Source of the DNA: Clostridia bacterium
GTDB lineage: Bacteria; Bacillota; Clostridia; Oscillospirales; CAG-272
Direction of reading: 5' to 3'
Assembly (NCBI GenBank): GCA_017501245.1
Contig: JAFVXI010000035.1
Span: forward strand, 62,001 to 126,000
Length of the DNA: 64,000 nt
This document shows positions 25,369-35,519 of the stretch, one piece after another. Every line of letters begins with the position of its first letter. The stretch's first letter is position 1. Made by a program: the position numbers and the translations under genes. The notes beneath the pieces were generated by a model, which searched no databases, was not told where the DNA came from, and was given only the letters and a program-made list of their open reading frames with translations.

Positions 25369-26376
25369 ATGGAAATTGGAGTAAAGGATCCTGCAAAGAG
25401 CATAAGATCACGGGCGCTTCTTGGGCTTTTCGTGCTTATCGGCGGCGTAGTTTGCGCTGCGGCATCTCAGCTCGGTCTTTTGTTTGCGGCGCTGCTTGCC
25501 GCACCTCTTGCCTCCCTCTTTCTCGTTGAGAGTGAGTGCAAGCCCGTCTTTTCTATCATTTCTTCTTTGTGTGTCATCGGTGTTGATCTTTTATTTAACG
25601 GGATCTATTCCTTCGCTTGCGTTGGCGGCGTTGTGATCTCCGTCATCATATTCATATGTTATAAAACCGCATTTCTCGCCAAGGCGGAGGGCGCCCTGCT
25701 TGCAACCGTCGTAATTTCCGCCGTTATGGCCCTCACCGTCTATATGTGGGGTGCGTATATGGCAAAGTCGGTCGAGCCTGCATCAGTGCTTGCTTACTTC
25801 GATGAGCTTCTTGCGGACCTTCGTGCAGTGTTCACGGAATATATCGCACGGAGCGTAGCGATGGATAAGACGGGAGAGCTTGCTCTCATCCTGACGCCCG
25901 AGGTTGCATCCGATCTTTTTGATTCCTATCTTAACGAGATATATTCTACGGTCGCCATCCTTGCATTTACGATCGTCGGGCTCTCTTACAAGCTTTTCGG
26001 AGTCGTATTCAAGAGATATACGGACAAGCCCGAGTCCCTTTCGGCGTGGCGCTTCTCGCTGACTCCGCTCTACGGTTATTTTTACCTCGCTCTCTACGTC
26101 CTGCAGATCTTTGCGGGTAGGGAGGGGGCGTTTGCTCTTGCGGTTTCAAATCTCACGACGTTCTTTATGCTTGTTCTCGCTTACGTCGGCTTGCGTTCGA
26201 TCAGGGAGTTTACAAGGCGGAGGGGCACGGGCGGTGGACTATCCACGGCGTTTTTCATTTTGATGCTCGTCGTATCCCCCTCTATTACCGTCAGTCTCCT
26301 GTCCTTTATCGGCGCTTACGTGACCTGCAAGGTCAAGGATAATGCTCAGAGCGGTACGGACGGCACCGCAAATTAA
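25369..26376 (+). CDS. DUF2232 (YybS-like) membrane protein
   Basis: A 335-residue polytopic membrane protein, hydrophobic along most of its length with perhaps eight segments. It sits directly upstream of gdpP and rplI, the position of Bacillus yybS, and has the composition of DUF2232 proteins, so the call rests on both. Function is not established in the family; a link to c-di-AMP handling through its neighbour is a guess. I choose ATG 25369, behind GGAGG with a tight 4-base spacing; the upstream in-frame GTG at 25336 has no such site. Confidence 0.7.
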   Translation: MEIGVKDPAKSIRSRALLGLFVLIGGVVCAAASQLGLLFAALLAAPLASLFLVESECKPVFSIISSLCVIGVDLLFNGIYSFACVGGVVISVIIFICYKTAFLAKAEGALLATVVISAVMALTVYMWGAYMAKSVEPASVLAYFDELLADLRAVFTEYIARSVAMDKTGELALILTPEVASDLFDSYLNEIYSTVAILAFTIVGLSYKLFGVVFKRYTDKPESLSAWRFSLTPLYGYFYLALYVLQIFAGREGAFALAVSNLTTFFMLVLAYVGLRSIREFTRRRGTGGGLSTAFFILMLVVSPSITVSLLSFIGAYVTCKVKDNAQSGTDGTAN

Positions 26377-26399
26377 TTCTTAAAAGAGGAGGTCGCAAT

Positions 26400-28385
26400 A
26401 TGAACGATAGAAATCACGTCCCGTTTATGTCGAGGCGTGAGATGGTGCTCTGCATCGCTCTCGCTTGCCTTAATATCGTACTATGCGGCATTTTCGCTTA
26501 CGCAACCGATATACATTACGTGATCCTCATACCGGCGGTCATCGCACTGTTTTTGCTCGAGGTCAGTATGGTCTCCGCGGCGAGAGCCAGGAGGCAGGAG
26601 CACGTTCCCGAGCTCGGGATTTACGCTCTGCTTGAGGAAAACGGCTCGATACTTTTTAAAAACACCGAGCAGCCTATCGCCGCCTTTGGCGATGACGGGG
26701 TTATGCTATGGTGTAACGATGCGATGCTTTCCGCACTGCGCCACAGCGAAAACCCTGTTGGCAAGCGCTTTTCGGACATCTTCGGTGATGCCGTTTCCAT
26801 AGAGAGCTTCGGCGACGATTACGTTTACCTCGGTGACAGGACCTATTCCGCTGAGAGCTTCGTGGTGAATTCGGTTGAGCAAAAGGCTTTATATATGCTC
26901 AAGCTCACCGACGTGACCGAGCTTTGTGAGGCAGAGAAGAGGTATAACGACGACAAGGTCTGCGTTGCTTATATCGCTATCGATAATATCGAGGACGTCC
27001 TTCAGTACGTGCACGAGAAGTTCCGCGAGGCTGTTGCAAAGGTTGATGAAAAGCTCAGAGCCTGGGCGGACTCGATGAACGCATCGATCAAGTCCTACGA
27101 TAATGATAAATATATTATGTTCTTTGATTCGGTCTCGCTTGAGGCGTGTCTTGATAACAGATTTGCCATTCTCGACGAGATCAGGGATACGAGAGTCGGA
27201 GACGGCGTTTCGGTCACGGTCTCTATGGGCGTTTGCCGATCTGACGGAACGCTCAGGAAAAGGGAGATCGGCGCAAGAGATGCGATAGATCTCGCCCTCC
27301 AGCGAGGCGGCGACCAGGTCGTATATATCAACAACGGCGCCACCGAGTATTACGGCGGTAGAACGAAGTCGGTGTATAAGCGCTCGAACGTGCGCTCGAG
27401 AACCTTTACCAACCAGCTTCTTGCTCTTATGGCAAGATCGGATAACGTTATCATTATGGGTCACAGGTACGGTGACTTTGATTCCTTCGGAGCCTGTATC
27501 GGCGTTGCGAGGATAGCTATGCTTTGCGGCGTTAAGGTGAATATCGCTATTGATCTGCGAGATAAAAACCTTGATCCCTGCATCAAGCTTATGCAGTCGA
27601 CGGAGGAGTATTCTCAGGTGTTCGTTGACAGCGCAGACGGACTTGACCTCGTTGGTCAGGACACGCTTATGGTTCTTGTCGACCACAGCAGCCCCTCCCG
27701 CGCACAGTTTGCGGATATAGCAAATAAGGCAAGGACGCTTGCAATAATTGATCACCACAGAAAGAACGACGCCATATCGGATAAGGTCAAGCTTTATTAT
27801 ATTGATCCCTCCGCCTCCTCGGCGTGCGAGCTCGTCGCAGAGATGCTCGAAAGTGCTATCAGCTCTCAGACCCTTCTTAAATACGAGGCTGATATGCTCC
27901 TGTCGGGAATTCTCCTTGATACGAAGCAGTTTACGAGAAATACGGGAACGAGGACCTTCGGTGCCGCTCAGTATCTGCGTGGTGCCGGTGCTAATCCCAC
28001 CGACGTTTATACGCTCTTTAAAACTCCTACGGAGGATCTACGGAAGGAATCGAGATTCCATACGGCTATCACGATCTACCGAGGAAATATTGCGCTCTCC
28101 TGCTGTGACGGAGATACCGATGAGACCTACCGCGTTATCGCCTCTAAGGCGGCGGATAAGATGCTCACGCTCCGTGGCATAGACGCTGCTTTTACGCTCG
28201 TTAAGATAGGCGAGCAGATCCATATTTCGGGCAGATCTAACGGAACGGTCAACGTTCAGCTCATTCTTGAAAAGCTCCACGGCGGCGGCCACTACGACGT
28301 TGCGGGAGCGCAGGTCGTCAGCGAATCCGTTATGAGCGTGCTTGACGATCTTAAGGCAAGCATAGACGATTATTTAGATGTTTAA
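26400..28385 (+). CDS. gdpP: Cyclic-di-AMP phosphodiesterase GdpP
   Basis: A 661-residue membrane-bound enzyme hydrolysing c-di-AMP to pApA. Two transmembrane helices (about 14-33 and 39-60) are followed by a PAS-like domain, a degenerate GGDEF domain (about 165-300), a DHH domain with MGHRYGDFDSFGA (about 352-365), LVDHSSPSRAQ and IIDHHRKNDA (about 450), and a DHHA1 domain with GGGHYDVAGAQV near the C terminus. All metal-binding motifs look intact. GAGGAGGT precedes the ATG. It is second in the operon, 23 bases after the DUF2232 gene. GdpP controls c-di-AMP levels, and thus potassium and osmolyte balance. Confidence 0.95.
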   Translation: MNDRNHVPFMSRREMVLCIALACLNIVLCGIFAYATDIHYVILIPAVIALFLLEVSMVSAARARRQEHVPELGIYALLEENGSILFKNTEQPIAAFGDDGVMLWCNDAMLSALRHSENPVGKRFSDIFGDAVSIESFGDDYVYLGDRTYSAESFVVNSVEQKALYMLKLTDVTELCEAEKRYNDDKVCVAYIAIDNIEDVLQYVHEKFREAVAKVDEKLRAWADSMNASIKSYDNDKYIMFFDSVSLEACLDNRFAILDEIRDTRVGDGVSVTVSMGVCRSDGTLRKREIGARDAIDLALQRGGDQVVYINNGATEYYGGRTKSVYKRSNVRSRTFTNQLLALMARSDNVIIMGHRYGDFDSFGACIGVARIAMLCGVKVNIAIDLRDKNLDPCIKLMQSTEEYSQVFVDSADGLDLVGQDTLMVLVDHSSPSRAQFADIANKARTLAIIDHHRKNDAISDKVKLYYIDPSASSACELVAEMLESAISSQTLLKYEADMLLSGILLDTKQFTRNTGTRTFGAAQYLRGAGANPTDVYTLFKTPTEDLRKESRFHTAITIYRGNIALSCCDGDTDETYRVIASKAADKMLTLRGIDAAFTLVKIGEQIHISGRSNGTVNVQLILEKLHGGGHYDVAGAQVVSESVMSVLDDLKASIDDYLDV

Positions 28386-28403
28386 TTTTTCGAGGTGTAT
28401 ATC

Positions 28404-28847
28404 ATGAAAGTTATTTTATTATGTGACGTAAAGGGACAGGGCAAGAAGGATCAGATCGTTGAGGTTTCGGACGGATACGCACGCAATTTCCTTTTCCCCC
28501 AGAAAAAGGCTATCCCCGCTGATGCAAAGTCGCTTGGCGAGCTCCGTTCAAGGGAGGAGTCGAGACAGTTCAAGGTGAGCGAGGACAGAAAGGCTGCAAA
28601 CCTTCTCGCCGAGAAGATCAAGGACGTGGAGATCGAGATAAAGATGGGACACGGCCAGGACGGAAGGCTCTATGGCTCGGTCACCGCTAAGGATATCGCA
28701 ACCGAGCTTGCCGCTAAGATCGGTCAGGACGTTGACAAGCGTAAGCTCCAGCTTAAGGAGCCCATCAAGGCTTACGGAAAGTACACGGTCGAGATCAAGA
28801 TCCTCGCCGATATTTCGGCAAAGTTCATAGTTCACGTCCACGACTAA
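28404..28847 (+). CDS. rplI: 50S ribosomal protein L9
   Basis: A 147-residue two-domain protein of the large subunit. The N-terminal [20 protein letters not shown] region and [12 protein letters not shown] bind 23S rRNA; a long connecting helix (about 50-75) leads to the C-terminal domain. I start at ATG 28404, with GAGGTG upstream; the GTG nine bases before it is inside that site. It lies 18 bases after gdpP, the usual Firmicutes order. Confidence 0.97.
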   Translation: MKVILLCDVKGQGKKDQIVEVSDGYARNFLFPQKKAIPADAKSLGELRSREESRQFKVSEDRKAANLLAEKIKDVEIEIKMGHGQDGRLYGSVTAKDIATELAAKIGQDVDKRKLQLKEPIKAYGKYTVEIKILADISAKFIVHVHD

Positions 28848-28886
28848 GTTTGAAAGCAATTATTATCTGAAAAGAGGAGCGTTCTT

Positions 28887-30281
28887 ATGGATGCCAACAG
28901 CTCTATCATCAAGCAGGCGCCCATCTCCATTGAAGCGGAGCAGGCAGTCCTCGGTGCTATAATCATAGATCCCAAGGTTTACGATACCATTGGCGGTATG
29001 CTGAACGCCGAAGACTTCTACATTGATGATCATAAGCACATTTACACTACGCTGACTCGCATGTATATGGCGAATCAGACTATCGACACCATAACTCTCG
29101 TCAACGAGCTCTCCGAGTTTAACGGAAAGTCGCAGGAGAGCAGTATACAGTATATCGCTCTTATCACCTCCTCGGTCCCCTCGGTCTCGAACGTAAAGGA
29201 GTATGCGAGGATAGTTAAGGATAAGTCCGTGCTCCGCCATCTCATTGAGGCCTGCGAGGATATCAACAGGACTGCATACGAGGATGCCGCTCCCGTCAGA
29301 ACCATTCTTGACGGAGCAGAGCAGAGGATCTTCGATATCGCTCAGGGAAACGAAACCAAGGAGTTCAAGCACATCTCCGACGTTTTGCACGACGTATATC
29401 TTGATCTGCAGGTCATAGCAGAGAACAAGGGTGCTGTCAGCGGAGTCAAGACCGGCTTCTCCGACCTTGACCGTATGCTCGTCCAGATGGGAAAGGGTGA
29501 CCTCATTATCATCGGTGCCCGCCCCGGTATGGGTAAGACCTCGTTTGCGCTTAACCTTGCAACTAACGTAGCGAAGGAATCACGCAAGGCTGTTGCGATA
29601 TTCTCGCTCGAGATGTCCTGCGAGCAGCTTGTAACCAGGCTTTTATCCAGTGAGGCTATGGTAGATTCTCATAAGCTCCGTACGGGTCAGATCACTCCCG
29701 AGGATTGGTCTAGCATTGCCGAGGTCGTTCAGTCGCTCTCCGGCTGTGATATCTATATCGACGATACCTCGCAAATCACGAGCACAGAGATGAAGACGAA
29801 GCTCAGGCGCGTTCCAAACCTCGGAATGGTCGTCATCGACTATATCGGACTTATGCAGTCCACCTCAAACTCGGATAACCGTGCGCAACAGGTCGGCGAG
29901 ATCTCGAGAAACCTCAAGATCATGGCTAAGGAATTCGGCATTCCTATCATTTGCTGCGCTCAGCTGAACAGAGGCACTGAGTCCCGACCCGGAACCGGCA
30001 AAAAGCCCACGCTCGCCGACCTTCGAGACTCGGGATCCATCGAGCAGGACGCAGATATCGTTCTTTTCCTATATAGAGACGAATATTATAAGGATATCGC
30101 AGGCTCGAGCCCCGAGGATGCCTCCGGAGGCGGCGCTCCGATCGATTCGGGAAGTGCTAACACCGCCGAGGTAATCATAGCTAAAAACAGACACGGTGCG
30201 ATAGGCAACATCAAGATGGGCTGGATCGGTAAGTTCACCAAGTTCAGAACGCTTGAAACCGGTATTTCCGAAAATGGTTGA
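28887..30281 (+). CDS. dnaB: Replicative DNA helicase DnaB (DnaC in Bacillus)
   Basis: A 464-residue hexameric replicative helicase. The N-terminal domain (1-150) starts with PISIEAEQAVLGAI, and the RecA-like C-terminal domain has Walker A GARPGMGKTS (about 210-219), Walker B LGMVVIDYIGLM and the Gln/Arg-rich AQLNRGTESR loop. No intein interrupts it. It lies 39 bases after rplI, and its 3' end overlaps tilS by 8 bases. A glycine/serine-rich insertion near the C terminus (about residues 400-425) precedes the last conserved NRHGAIGNIKMGW stretch. Confidence 0.97.
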   Translation: MDANSSIIKQAPISIEAEQAVLGAIIIDPKVYDTIGGMLNAEDFYIDDHKHIYTTLTRMYMANQTIDTITLVNELSEFNGKSQESSIQYIALITSSVPSVSNVKEYARIVKDKSVLRHLIEACEDINRTAYEDAAPVRTILDGAEQRIFDIAQGNETKEFKHISDVLHDVYLDLQVIAENKGAVSGVKTGFSDLDRMLVQMGKGDLIIIGARPGMGKTSFALNLATNVAKESRKAVAIFSLEMSCEQLVTRLLSSEAMVDSHKLRTGQITPEDWSSIAEVVQSLSGCDIYIDDTSQITSTEMKTKLRRVPNLGMVVIDYIGLMQSTSNSDNRAQQVGEISRNLKIMAKEFGIPIICCAQLNRGTESRPGTGKKPTLADLRDSGSIEQDADIVLFLYRDEYYKDIAGSSPEDASGGGAPIDSGSANTAEVIIAKNRHGAIGNIKMGWIGKFTKFRTLETGISENG

Positions 30282-31758
30282 CTTTCTTGATTTCCCCTTC
30301 GGGGATAAGTCCGGACGCGAGCTGTTTCTCTCCGTTCTCGATACGGTTGAGCGCTACGGTATGGCAGAGATGCTTGGAGGCGGAGTTTTGCTTGGCTTAT
30401 CCGGGGGCGCAGATTCTGTGCTTCTCGCGCTGTTTCTCGCAGAGTATAAGACCAGGCTTGCCCCCGGGATGAAGATGATTGCCGTCCACGTAAATCATAT
30501 GATAAGGGGTGAGGAGGCAAATAGGGACGAGGAGTTCTCAAGACTGCTTGCCGAGCGCTTTGGCTATGAGTTTATCTCACGCTCCATCGACGTTCCCGAG
30601 CTTGCCTCTAACCTTGGAATAGGCATCGAGGAGGCGGCGAGAAACGCAAGATATTCCGTTTTCGAGGAGATAATCAAGAGCAGAAATGATGTTTCATGCA
30701 TAGCAACGGCGCACAACGCCACCGACAATGCAGAGACAGTGATATTCAATCTCACGAGAGGCTCGGGCACTAAGGGTGCCTCGGGGATCGCTCCCGTAAG
30801 AGGAAATATCTGCCGTCCTCTCATAAATATTGAAAAGGCTCGGATAAAGGCTCTCCTTGACCAAAATCAAATCGATTACGTCGAGGATTCGACGAATGAA
30901 TCGATCGATTATTCGAGAAACTATATCAGGCATACTATTCTCCCTGCACTAATAAAGCTCAATCCGAGGTTCGTGGATGCTTTTTCAGCATTTTCGGAGT
31001 CCTCGAGGCAGGACGATGAGCTTCTTTTAGCTTGTGCCAAAGAGGAGTTTGATCGCGTTTTTGATAACGGCATTCGCATCGAGGCGCTCGCAGGACTTCA
31101 TCCCGCACTCCTTCACCGTGTGCTTTGCCTGCTTTCCCGTCATTACGGTGCGCCGTTTCCCACGAGGTCGCAGACCGAGAGCATAAGAGAGCATCTTTGC
31201 GCAGATAATTTCAAGATCTCCATCTCGGGTGGCTTTTCCTTCGTATGCGAGCGCGGTGTTTGTTGCGTCGGCATGGAGGATAAGCTTGATCTCTACTCCT
31301 TCGAGCAGCCGCTTAAGCTTGGCTCGAATGAGCTTTGTGGCTTTAACGCCTTGGTTTATGTCGGAAATCGGGCAGATAAAACTTATCCGAATGTTTACAA
31401 TTTTTCAATACAAGCAGATCTTTCGTCTGCTATAATTGATGGTGAATTGCGTGTCAGATTCAGAAAAGACGGAGACGCCTATTATTACGGCGGAATGACT
31501 CGCAAACTTAAAAAGGTATTTAACGATCTCGACATCCCTCCCTCCATTCGCGGGAGGATCCCGATCATATGCGATGCAAAAGGCATCGTCTGGGTGCCCG
31601 GGCTCGGTGTCCGTCAGGACACAGAGGCAACACGTGTCTCGAGGGAGGATGCTCTTTATATTGGCATCAGCCTTTGTGATATGGGCGGAGAAGAGATCTA
31701 TTTTGCAACAAGAGATCCGAGTTTGCGGATCCGGAAAGGTTTGGAAGCGACTAAATGA
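30274..31758 (+). CDS. tilS: tRNA(Ile)-lysidine synthase
   Basis: A 494-residue enzyme that converts cytidine 34 of the CAU-anticodon tRNA-Ile to lysidine, so that it reads AUA. The PP-loop LSGGADS lies near residue 44, then HVNHMIRGEEANRDE and TAHNATDNAETV; the C-terminal TilS domain includes YYYGGMTRKLKKVFND and GIVWVPGLGVRQD. I start at ATG 30274, overlapping dnaB by 8 bases; a TTG at 30253 is possible. No clear Shine-Dalgarno is visible, so translational coupling to dnaB is likely. It overlaps ftsH by 4 bases (ATGA). Confidence 0.95.
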   Translation: MVDFLDFPFGDKSGRELFLSVLDTVERYGMAEMLGGGVLLGLSGGADSVLLALFLAEYKTRLAPGMKMIAVHVNHMIRGEEANRDEEFSRLLAERFGYEFISRSIDVPELASNLGIGIEEAARNARYSVFEEIIKSRNDVSCIATAHNATDNAETVIFNLTRGSGTKGASGIAPVRGNICRPLINIEKARIKALLDQNQIDYVEDSTNESIDYSRNYIRHTILPALIKLNPRFVDAFSAFSESSRQDDELLLACAKEEFDRVFDNGIRIEALAGLHPALLHRVLCLLSRHYGAPFPTRSQTESIREHLCADNFKISISGGFSFVCERGVCCVGMEDKLDLYSFEQPLKLGSNELCGFNALVYVGNRADKTYPNVYNFSIQADLSSAIIDGELRVRFRKDGDAYYYGGMTRKLKKVFNDLDIPPSIRGRIPIICDAKGIVWVPGLGVRQDTEATRVSREDALYIGISLCDMGGEEIYFATRDPSLRIRKGLEATK

Positions 31759-33941
31759 AGTTTAATTTCAAGGGCATCATAATGCTCGTCGTGATCGTTG
31801 CGATCATGATAGCGGCGGTGTCTATGTTTTCTATCCCTAATAAAGGAGAGGACGTTTTCACTTACAGTGATCTCATGGACCTTTTCAGAAAGGATTTGGT
31901 TTATAAGTTCAACGTTGACGGTAATTCGGTTATCACCGTTGAGGCTCTCAACCCCTTGAAGGATGCGAGCGGCGCACCTCAGCTTGACGAAAATCAGAAT
32001 CCCGTATACGAAAAGGACTCCAAGGGCGAGTATAAAACGACGAAGTATACCTATGCCTTCACCGATAGCTTCCAGCTATACAGGCTTGACGAGTTTATTT
32101 CATCGGGAGAGCTTAAAAACCTCGTAGAGTATAACTTCGAGCGCCCTGCCGAAACTCCCTGGTATCAGCTCTATTTGCCTTATATCATCGTCGGCATTCT
32201 TCTTGTCATAATGATGATCTTCGTGTTCCGTTCTGCAGGCGTTGGCGGCGGCAAGATGAATTCCTTTGCTAAGTCGCACGCTAAGATGGCTACGGGAGTG
32301 GAGGACGTCAAGTTTGCTGACGTTGCCGGCGCAGATGAGGAAAAGGCTGAGCTTGAGGAGGTCGTCGAGTTCCTTAAGGATCCCGAAAAGTTCGTAAAGC
32401 TTGGCGCAAGGATCCCGAGGGGCGTGCTTCTCGTAGGCCCTCCCGGTACGGGTAAGACTCTTCTCGCTAAGGCTGTCGCAGGCGAGGCAGGCGTGCCCTT
32501 CTTCTCGATCTCCGGCTCGGATTTCGTTGAGATGTACGTCGGTGTCGGTGCTTCGAGAGTAAGAGATCTATTTGAAAATGCGAGAAGAACTCCCGCAAGC
32601 ATCGTGTTTATCGACGAGATAGACGCCGTAGGACGTCATAGAGGCGCAGGACTTGGCGGCGGACACGACGAGCGTGAGCAGACGCTCAATCAGCTGCTCG
32701 TTGAGATGGACGGCTTCGGCACGAATTCCGGAGTTATCGTCATGGCTGCTACAAACCGCCCGGATATTCTCGACCCGGCACTTTTAAGACCCGGACGATT
32801 TGACAGACAGGTTACCGTTAATTATCCCGATATGAACGGCAGAGAGGCCATCCTACGTGTTCATTGCAGAAATAAGCCGCTTGAAAAGACCGTCGACCTC
32901 CGCAGGATCGCTCAGACGACCATAGGCTTTACAGGCGCCGAGCTTGCAAACCTTATGAACGAGGCAGCGCTCAGAGCGGCTAAGAAAAACAAGGCTCTCA
33001 TCGGTATGGAGGATATCGAGGAATCTTATATGAAGATACTCCTCGGTCCCCAGAAGAAGAGCAAGGTCAGAAGAGAAGCAGACAACAGGCTCTGTGCTTA
33101 TCACGAGGCGGGTCACGCCGTTGCATCCTATTACTGTGAGAACACCGATCCCGTTAAGCATATCACGATTATACCCGCAGGAAATGCGGGCGGTGTTACG
33201 CTAAGCGTCCCCGTTGAGGATAGAATGGGCTCGTCGAGAAACGCCATGCTCGACAGAATCGTTCTCGGCCTTGGCGGCCGTGTTGCAGAGGCTGTTGTGC
33301 TTGACGACATCTCGACCGGCGCCTCCAGTGATATCCAGAACGTAACCTCTATAGCGAGAAATATGGTTACCAGATACGGTATGAGCGATAAGCTTGGCAC
33401 CGTTCTTTACGGCAACGATCATTCCTCTGACGAGGTGTTCCTCGGTAGAGACTTCTCCTCGGGTAAGAATTATTCCGAGAAGACTGCCGCAGAGATCGAC
33501 GACGAGATCAGAAGCATTATCAACACCTGCTACGTAAGATGCGAGCAGATCCTCAGAGAGCATATCGACAAGCTCCATTTCGTTGCGGAGTTCCTTCTTA
33601 AAAACGAGTTTATGGATGAGGAGCAGTTTGCCGCTGCTATGCAGATGGAGGCTCCCACCTTTGAGGAGATCGAAAAGATCGCCATAGACAGAAAGAAGAA
33701 GAGCGAGGAGGAAAACGCTAACGCAAAGACCTCTGAGGGCGAAGAGCGAGATCTCGAAAAGGAAAGAGAAAGGCTGATCAGAGAGGCCTTCGGTAAGGAG
33801 GAGCCCGCAGAGGATCCCACCGAGCCCATCGAGGAAGCCGCCGAGACCGTAGAGGAAAACAGCGCCGATATCGGCTCTGACACTCACACGGGTGATGACG
33901 ATGACCCTACTGACAAGGCTGACACTTCTTCGGAAGAATAA
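31755..33941 (+). CDS. ftsH: ATP-dependent zinc metalloprotease FtsH
   Basis: A 728-residue membrane AAA+ protease. Two transmembrane segments (about 7-25 and 136-156) flank an extracytoplasmic domain; the AAA module has Walker A GPPGTGKT (about 225) and the SRH region; the protease has the zinc motif HEAGH (about 450). FtsH degrades misassembled membrane proteins and regulators. The C-terminal tail of about 80 residues is very acidic (runs of Glu and Asp), longer than in many homologues. The hpt gene that often separates tilS and ftsH in Firmicutes is absent; the two frames overlap directly. Confidence 0.97.
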   Translation: MKFNFKGIIMLVVIVAIMIAAVSMFSIPNKGEDVFTYSDLMDLFRKDLVYKFNVDGNSVITVEALNPLKDASGAPQLDENQNPVYEKDSKGEYKTTKYTYAFTDSFQLYRLDEFISSGELKNLVEYNFERPAETPWYQLYLPYIIVGILLVIMMIFVFRSAGVGGGKMNSFAKSHAKMATGVEDVKFADVAGADEEKAELEEVVEFLKDPEKFVKLGARIPRGVLLVGPPGTGKTLLAKAVAGEAGVPFFSISGSDFVEMYVGVGASRVRDLFENARRTPASIVFIDEIDAVGRHRGAGLGGGHDEREQTLNQLLVEMDGFGTNSGVIVMAATNRPDILDPALLRPGRFDRQVTVNYPDMNGREAILRVHCRNKPLEKTVDLRRIAQTTIGFTGAELANLMNEAALRAAKKNKALIGMEDIEESYMKILLGPQKKSKVRREADNRLCAYHEAGHAVASYYCENTDPVKHITIIPAGNAGGVTLSVPVEDRMGSSRNAMLDRIVLGLGGRVAEAVVLDDISTGASSDIQNVTSIARNMVTRYGMSDKLGTVLYGNDHSSDEVFLGRDFSSGKNYSEKTAAEIDDEIRSIINTCYVRCEQILREHIDKLHFVAEFLLKNEFMDEEQFAAAMQMEAPTFEEIEKIAIDRKKKSEEENANAKTSEGEERDLEKERERLIREAFGKEEPAEDPTEPIEEAAETVEENSADIGSDTHTGDDDDPTDKADTSSEE

Positions 33942-33996
33942 TTCCTGACGTAGGGATATAGTAAGCCATCAGGCATCTTTATTTCTAATAAACGAC

Positions 33997-34025
33997 AAAA
34001 AGGGCGGATCCTTCCGCCCTTTTTT
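33997..34025. terminator. Bidirectional terminator between ftsH and oadA
   Basis: AGGGCGGA (34001-34008) pairs with TCCGCCCT (34013-34020), flanked by A-run and T-run, so it can end both the ftsH operon and the leftward decarboxylase operon. Confidence 0.85.
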
Positions 34026-34030
34026 AATAT

Positions 34031-34072
34031 ACAAGTGGGCAATACACATCCGTATTGCCCACTTGTTTTTTT
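34031..34072 (+). terminator. Second terminator after the ftsH operon
   Basis: ACAAGTGGGCAATAC (34031-34045) pairs perfectly with GTATTGCCCACTTGT (34052-34066), followed by seven T. The 15-bp stem and the tandem arrangement indicate a need for tight insulation. Confidence 0.9.
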
Positions 34073-34094
34073 GCTATATTTGCTTAAACTATGA

Positions 34095-35495
34095 TCAGAT
34101 AGCGTGGATGCCATTTGCAACGTCGGCATTTGCATCAAGATCATACTTCTGCTGCTTTCTCCACTCGAAGAACTTGATAGCAACCTGCTCGAAGAGCGCA
34201 AGGGAGAGAAGATCCTCGTCCTGCTCCTGGTAGGGAGCAACTCTCTGTCTGAGAGAATCGATCTCGGGTGCGATCTTGTCTGCGGGTCTGTAATCGATGA
34301 TCTCGTCGTCGCCGATGATCTTCTTCTTGAATTCATCGGAGATGGGAGCGGGGCATCTGCCGTACTCGCCGCGAACGAGCGCCTTGAATTCCTTGGTTAC
34401 TCTCGAATATCTGCCATCCTCGCCGAAAAGAACGTTGTTAACTGCCTGAGTTCCAACGATCTGAGAGGAAGGAGTTACGAGCGGGGGATAACCTGCGTCC
34501 TTACGAACGTTTGCAACCTCTTCAAGAACCTCGTCAAGCTTATCCGACTTGCCGGCCATCTTGAGCTGAGAGATAAGGTTAGAGAGCATTCCGCCGGGAA
34601 CCTGATAGCGAAGAGCGTTAACGTCAACCTTAAGAACCTTGGGATCGATAAGACCCGAAGCGATGTACTTCTCTCTGATGCCGTTGAAGTGCTTAGCGAT
34701 AACGTCAAGAGCGCCGAGATCAAGACCGGTGTCGTAGGGAGTGCCCTGAAGGGTAGCAACGAGCGACTCGGTAGGAGTGTGAGAGGTACCCATTGCGAGA
34801 GGCGAGATAGCAGTGTCAACTCCGTCAACGCCCGCCTCGATAGCCTTAAGAAGGGTCATCGAGCCAAGACCGGCGGTGTAGTGGGTGTGGAGCTGGACGG
34901 GGATGCTGACGGTGTTCTTGATCGTCTTAACGAGCTGGAATGCCTCGTAGGGCTTAAGAAGACCCGACATATCCTTGATACAAATGGAATTTGCGCCCAT
35001 CTCCTCAAGCTGCTTAGCATAGGAAGCAAAGCCCTCGTTGGTGTGGAAGGGAGACGTTGTGTAGGAAATAGCCGCCTGAACGTGGCCGCCCTCCTTGATC
35101 GTCGCTTTGATGGCGGTCTCAAGGTTTCTTGCATCGTTAAGAGCGTCGAATATACGGATGATATCGATACCGTTAGCGATAGACTTCTGAACGAAATACT
35201 CAACGACGTCGTCTGCATAATGGCGATAGCCAAGGATGTTCTGACCTCTGAAGAGCATCTGGAGCTTAGTGTTCTTTACGTGGTCCCTGATGGTGCGGAG
35301 CCTCTGCCAGGGATCCTCGTTAAGGAAGCGGAGGCAGGAATCGAAGGTTGCGCCGCCCCACGCCTCGAGGGAGTAGTAGCCGACCTTGTCCATATCTTCA
35401 AGGATCGGGATCATCTCCTCGGTTGTCATTCTGGTAGCCGCAAGAGACTGATGGGCGTCTCTGAGGACTGTTTCTGTTATTAAAACCTTAGACAT
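34095..35495 (-). CDS. oadA: Oxaloacetate decarboxylase alpha subunit-like carboxyltransferase
   Basis: A 466-residue TIM-barrel carboxyltransferase of the OadA/PycB type. It starts ITETVLRDAHQSLAATRM, has the FDSCLRFL and DMSGLLKPYEAF segments, VQLHTHYTAGLG with metal-ligand His residues, and DTAISPLAMGTSH. It moves the carboxyl of oxaloacetate onto biotin, giving pyruvate. The protein ends without a biotin domain; the carrier is encoded separately at 36981. It is last in the operon, 24 bases after oadB, with AAGGAT before the ATG. PycB of a two-subunit pyruvate carboxylase is an alternative name, but no biotin carboxylase gene is near. Confidence 0.9.
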   Translation of the reverse strand: MSKVLITETVLRDAHQSLAATRMTTEEMIPILEDMDKVGYYSLEAWGGATFDSCLRFLNEDPWQRLRTIRDHVKNTKLQMLFRGQNILGYRHYADDVVEYFVQKSIANGIDIIRIFDALNDARNLETAIKATIKEGGHVQAAISYTTSPFHTNEGFASYAKQLEEMGANSICIKDMSGLLKPYEAFQLVKTIKNTVSIPVQLHTHYTAGLGSMTLLKAIEAGVDGVDTAISPLAMGTSHTPTESLVATLQGTPYDTGLDLGALDVIAKHFNGIREKYIASGLIDPKVLKVDVNALRYQVPGGMLSNLISQLKMAGKSDKLDEVLEEVANVRKDAGYPPLVTPSSQIVGTQAVNNVLFGEDGRYSRVTKEFKALVRGEYGRCPAPISDEFKKKIIGDDEIIDYRPADKIAPEIDSLRQRVAPYQEQDEDLLSLALFEQVAIKFFEWRKQQKYDLDANADVANGIHAI

Positions 35496-35519
35496 TTTAA
35501 TATCCTTTCAAATTACTGA

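Noticed and set aside
34104-35483. 459-codon open frame antisense to oadA
   Set aside because: Same reason: the opposite strand encodes a clear OadA protein with a good start signal.
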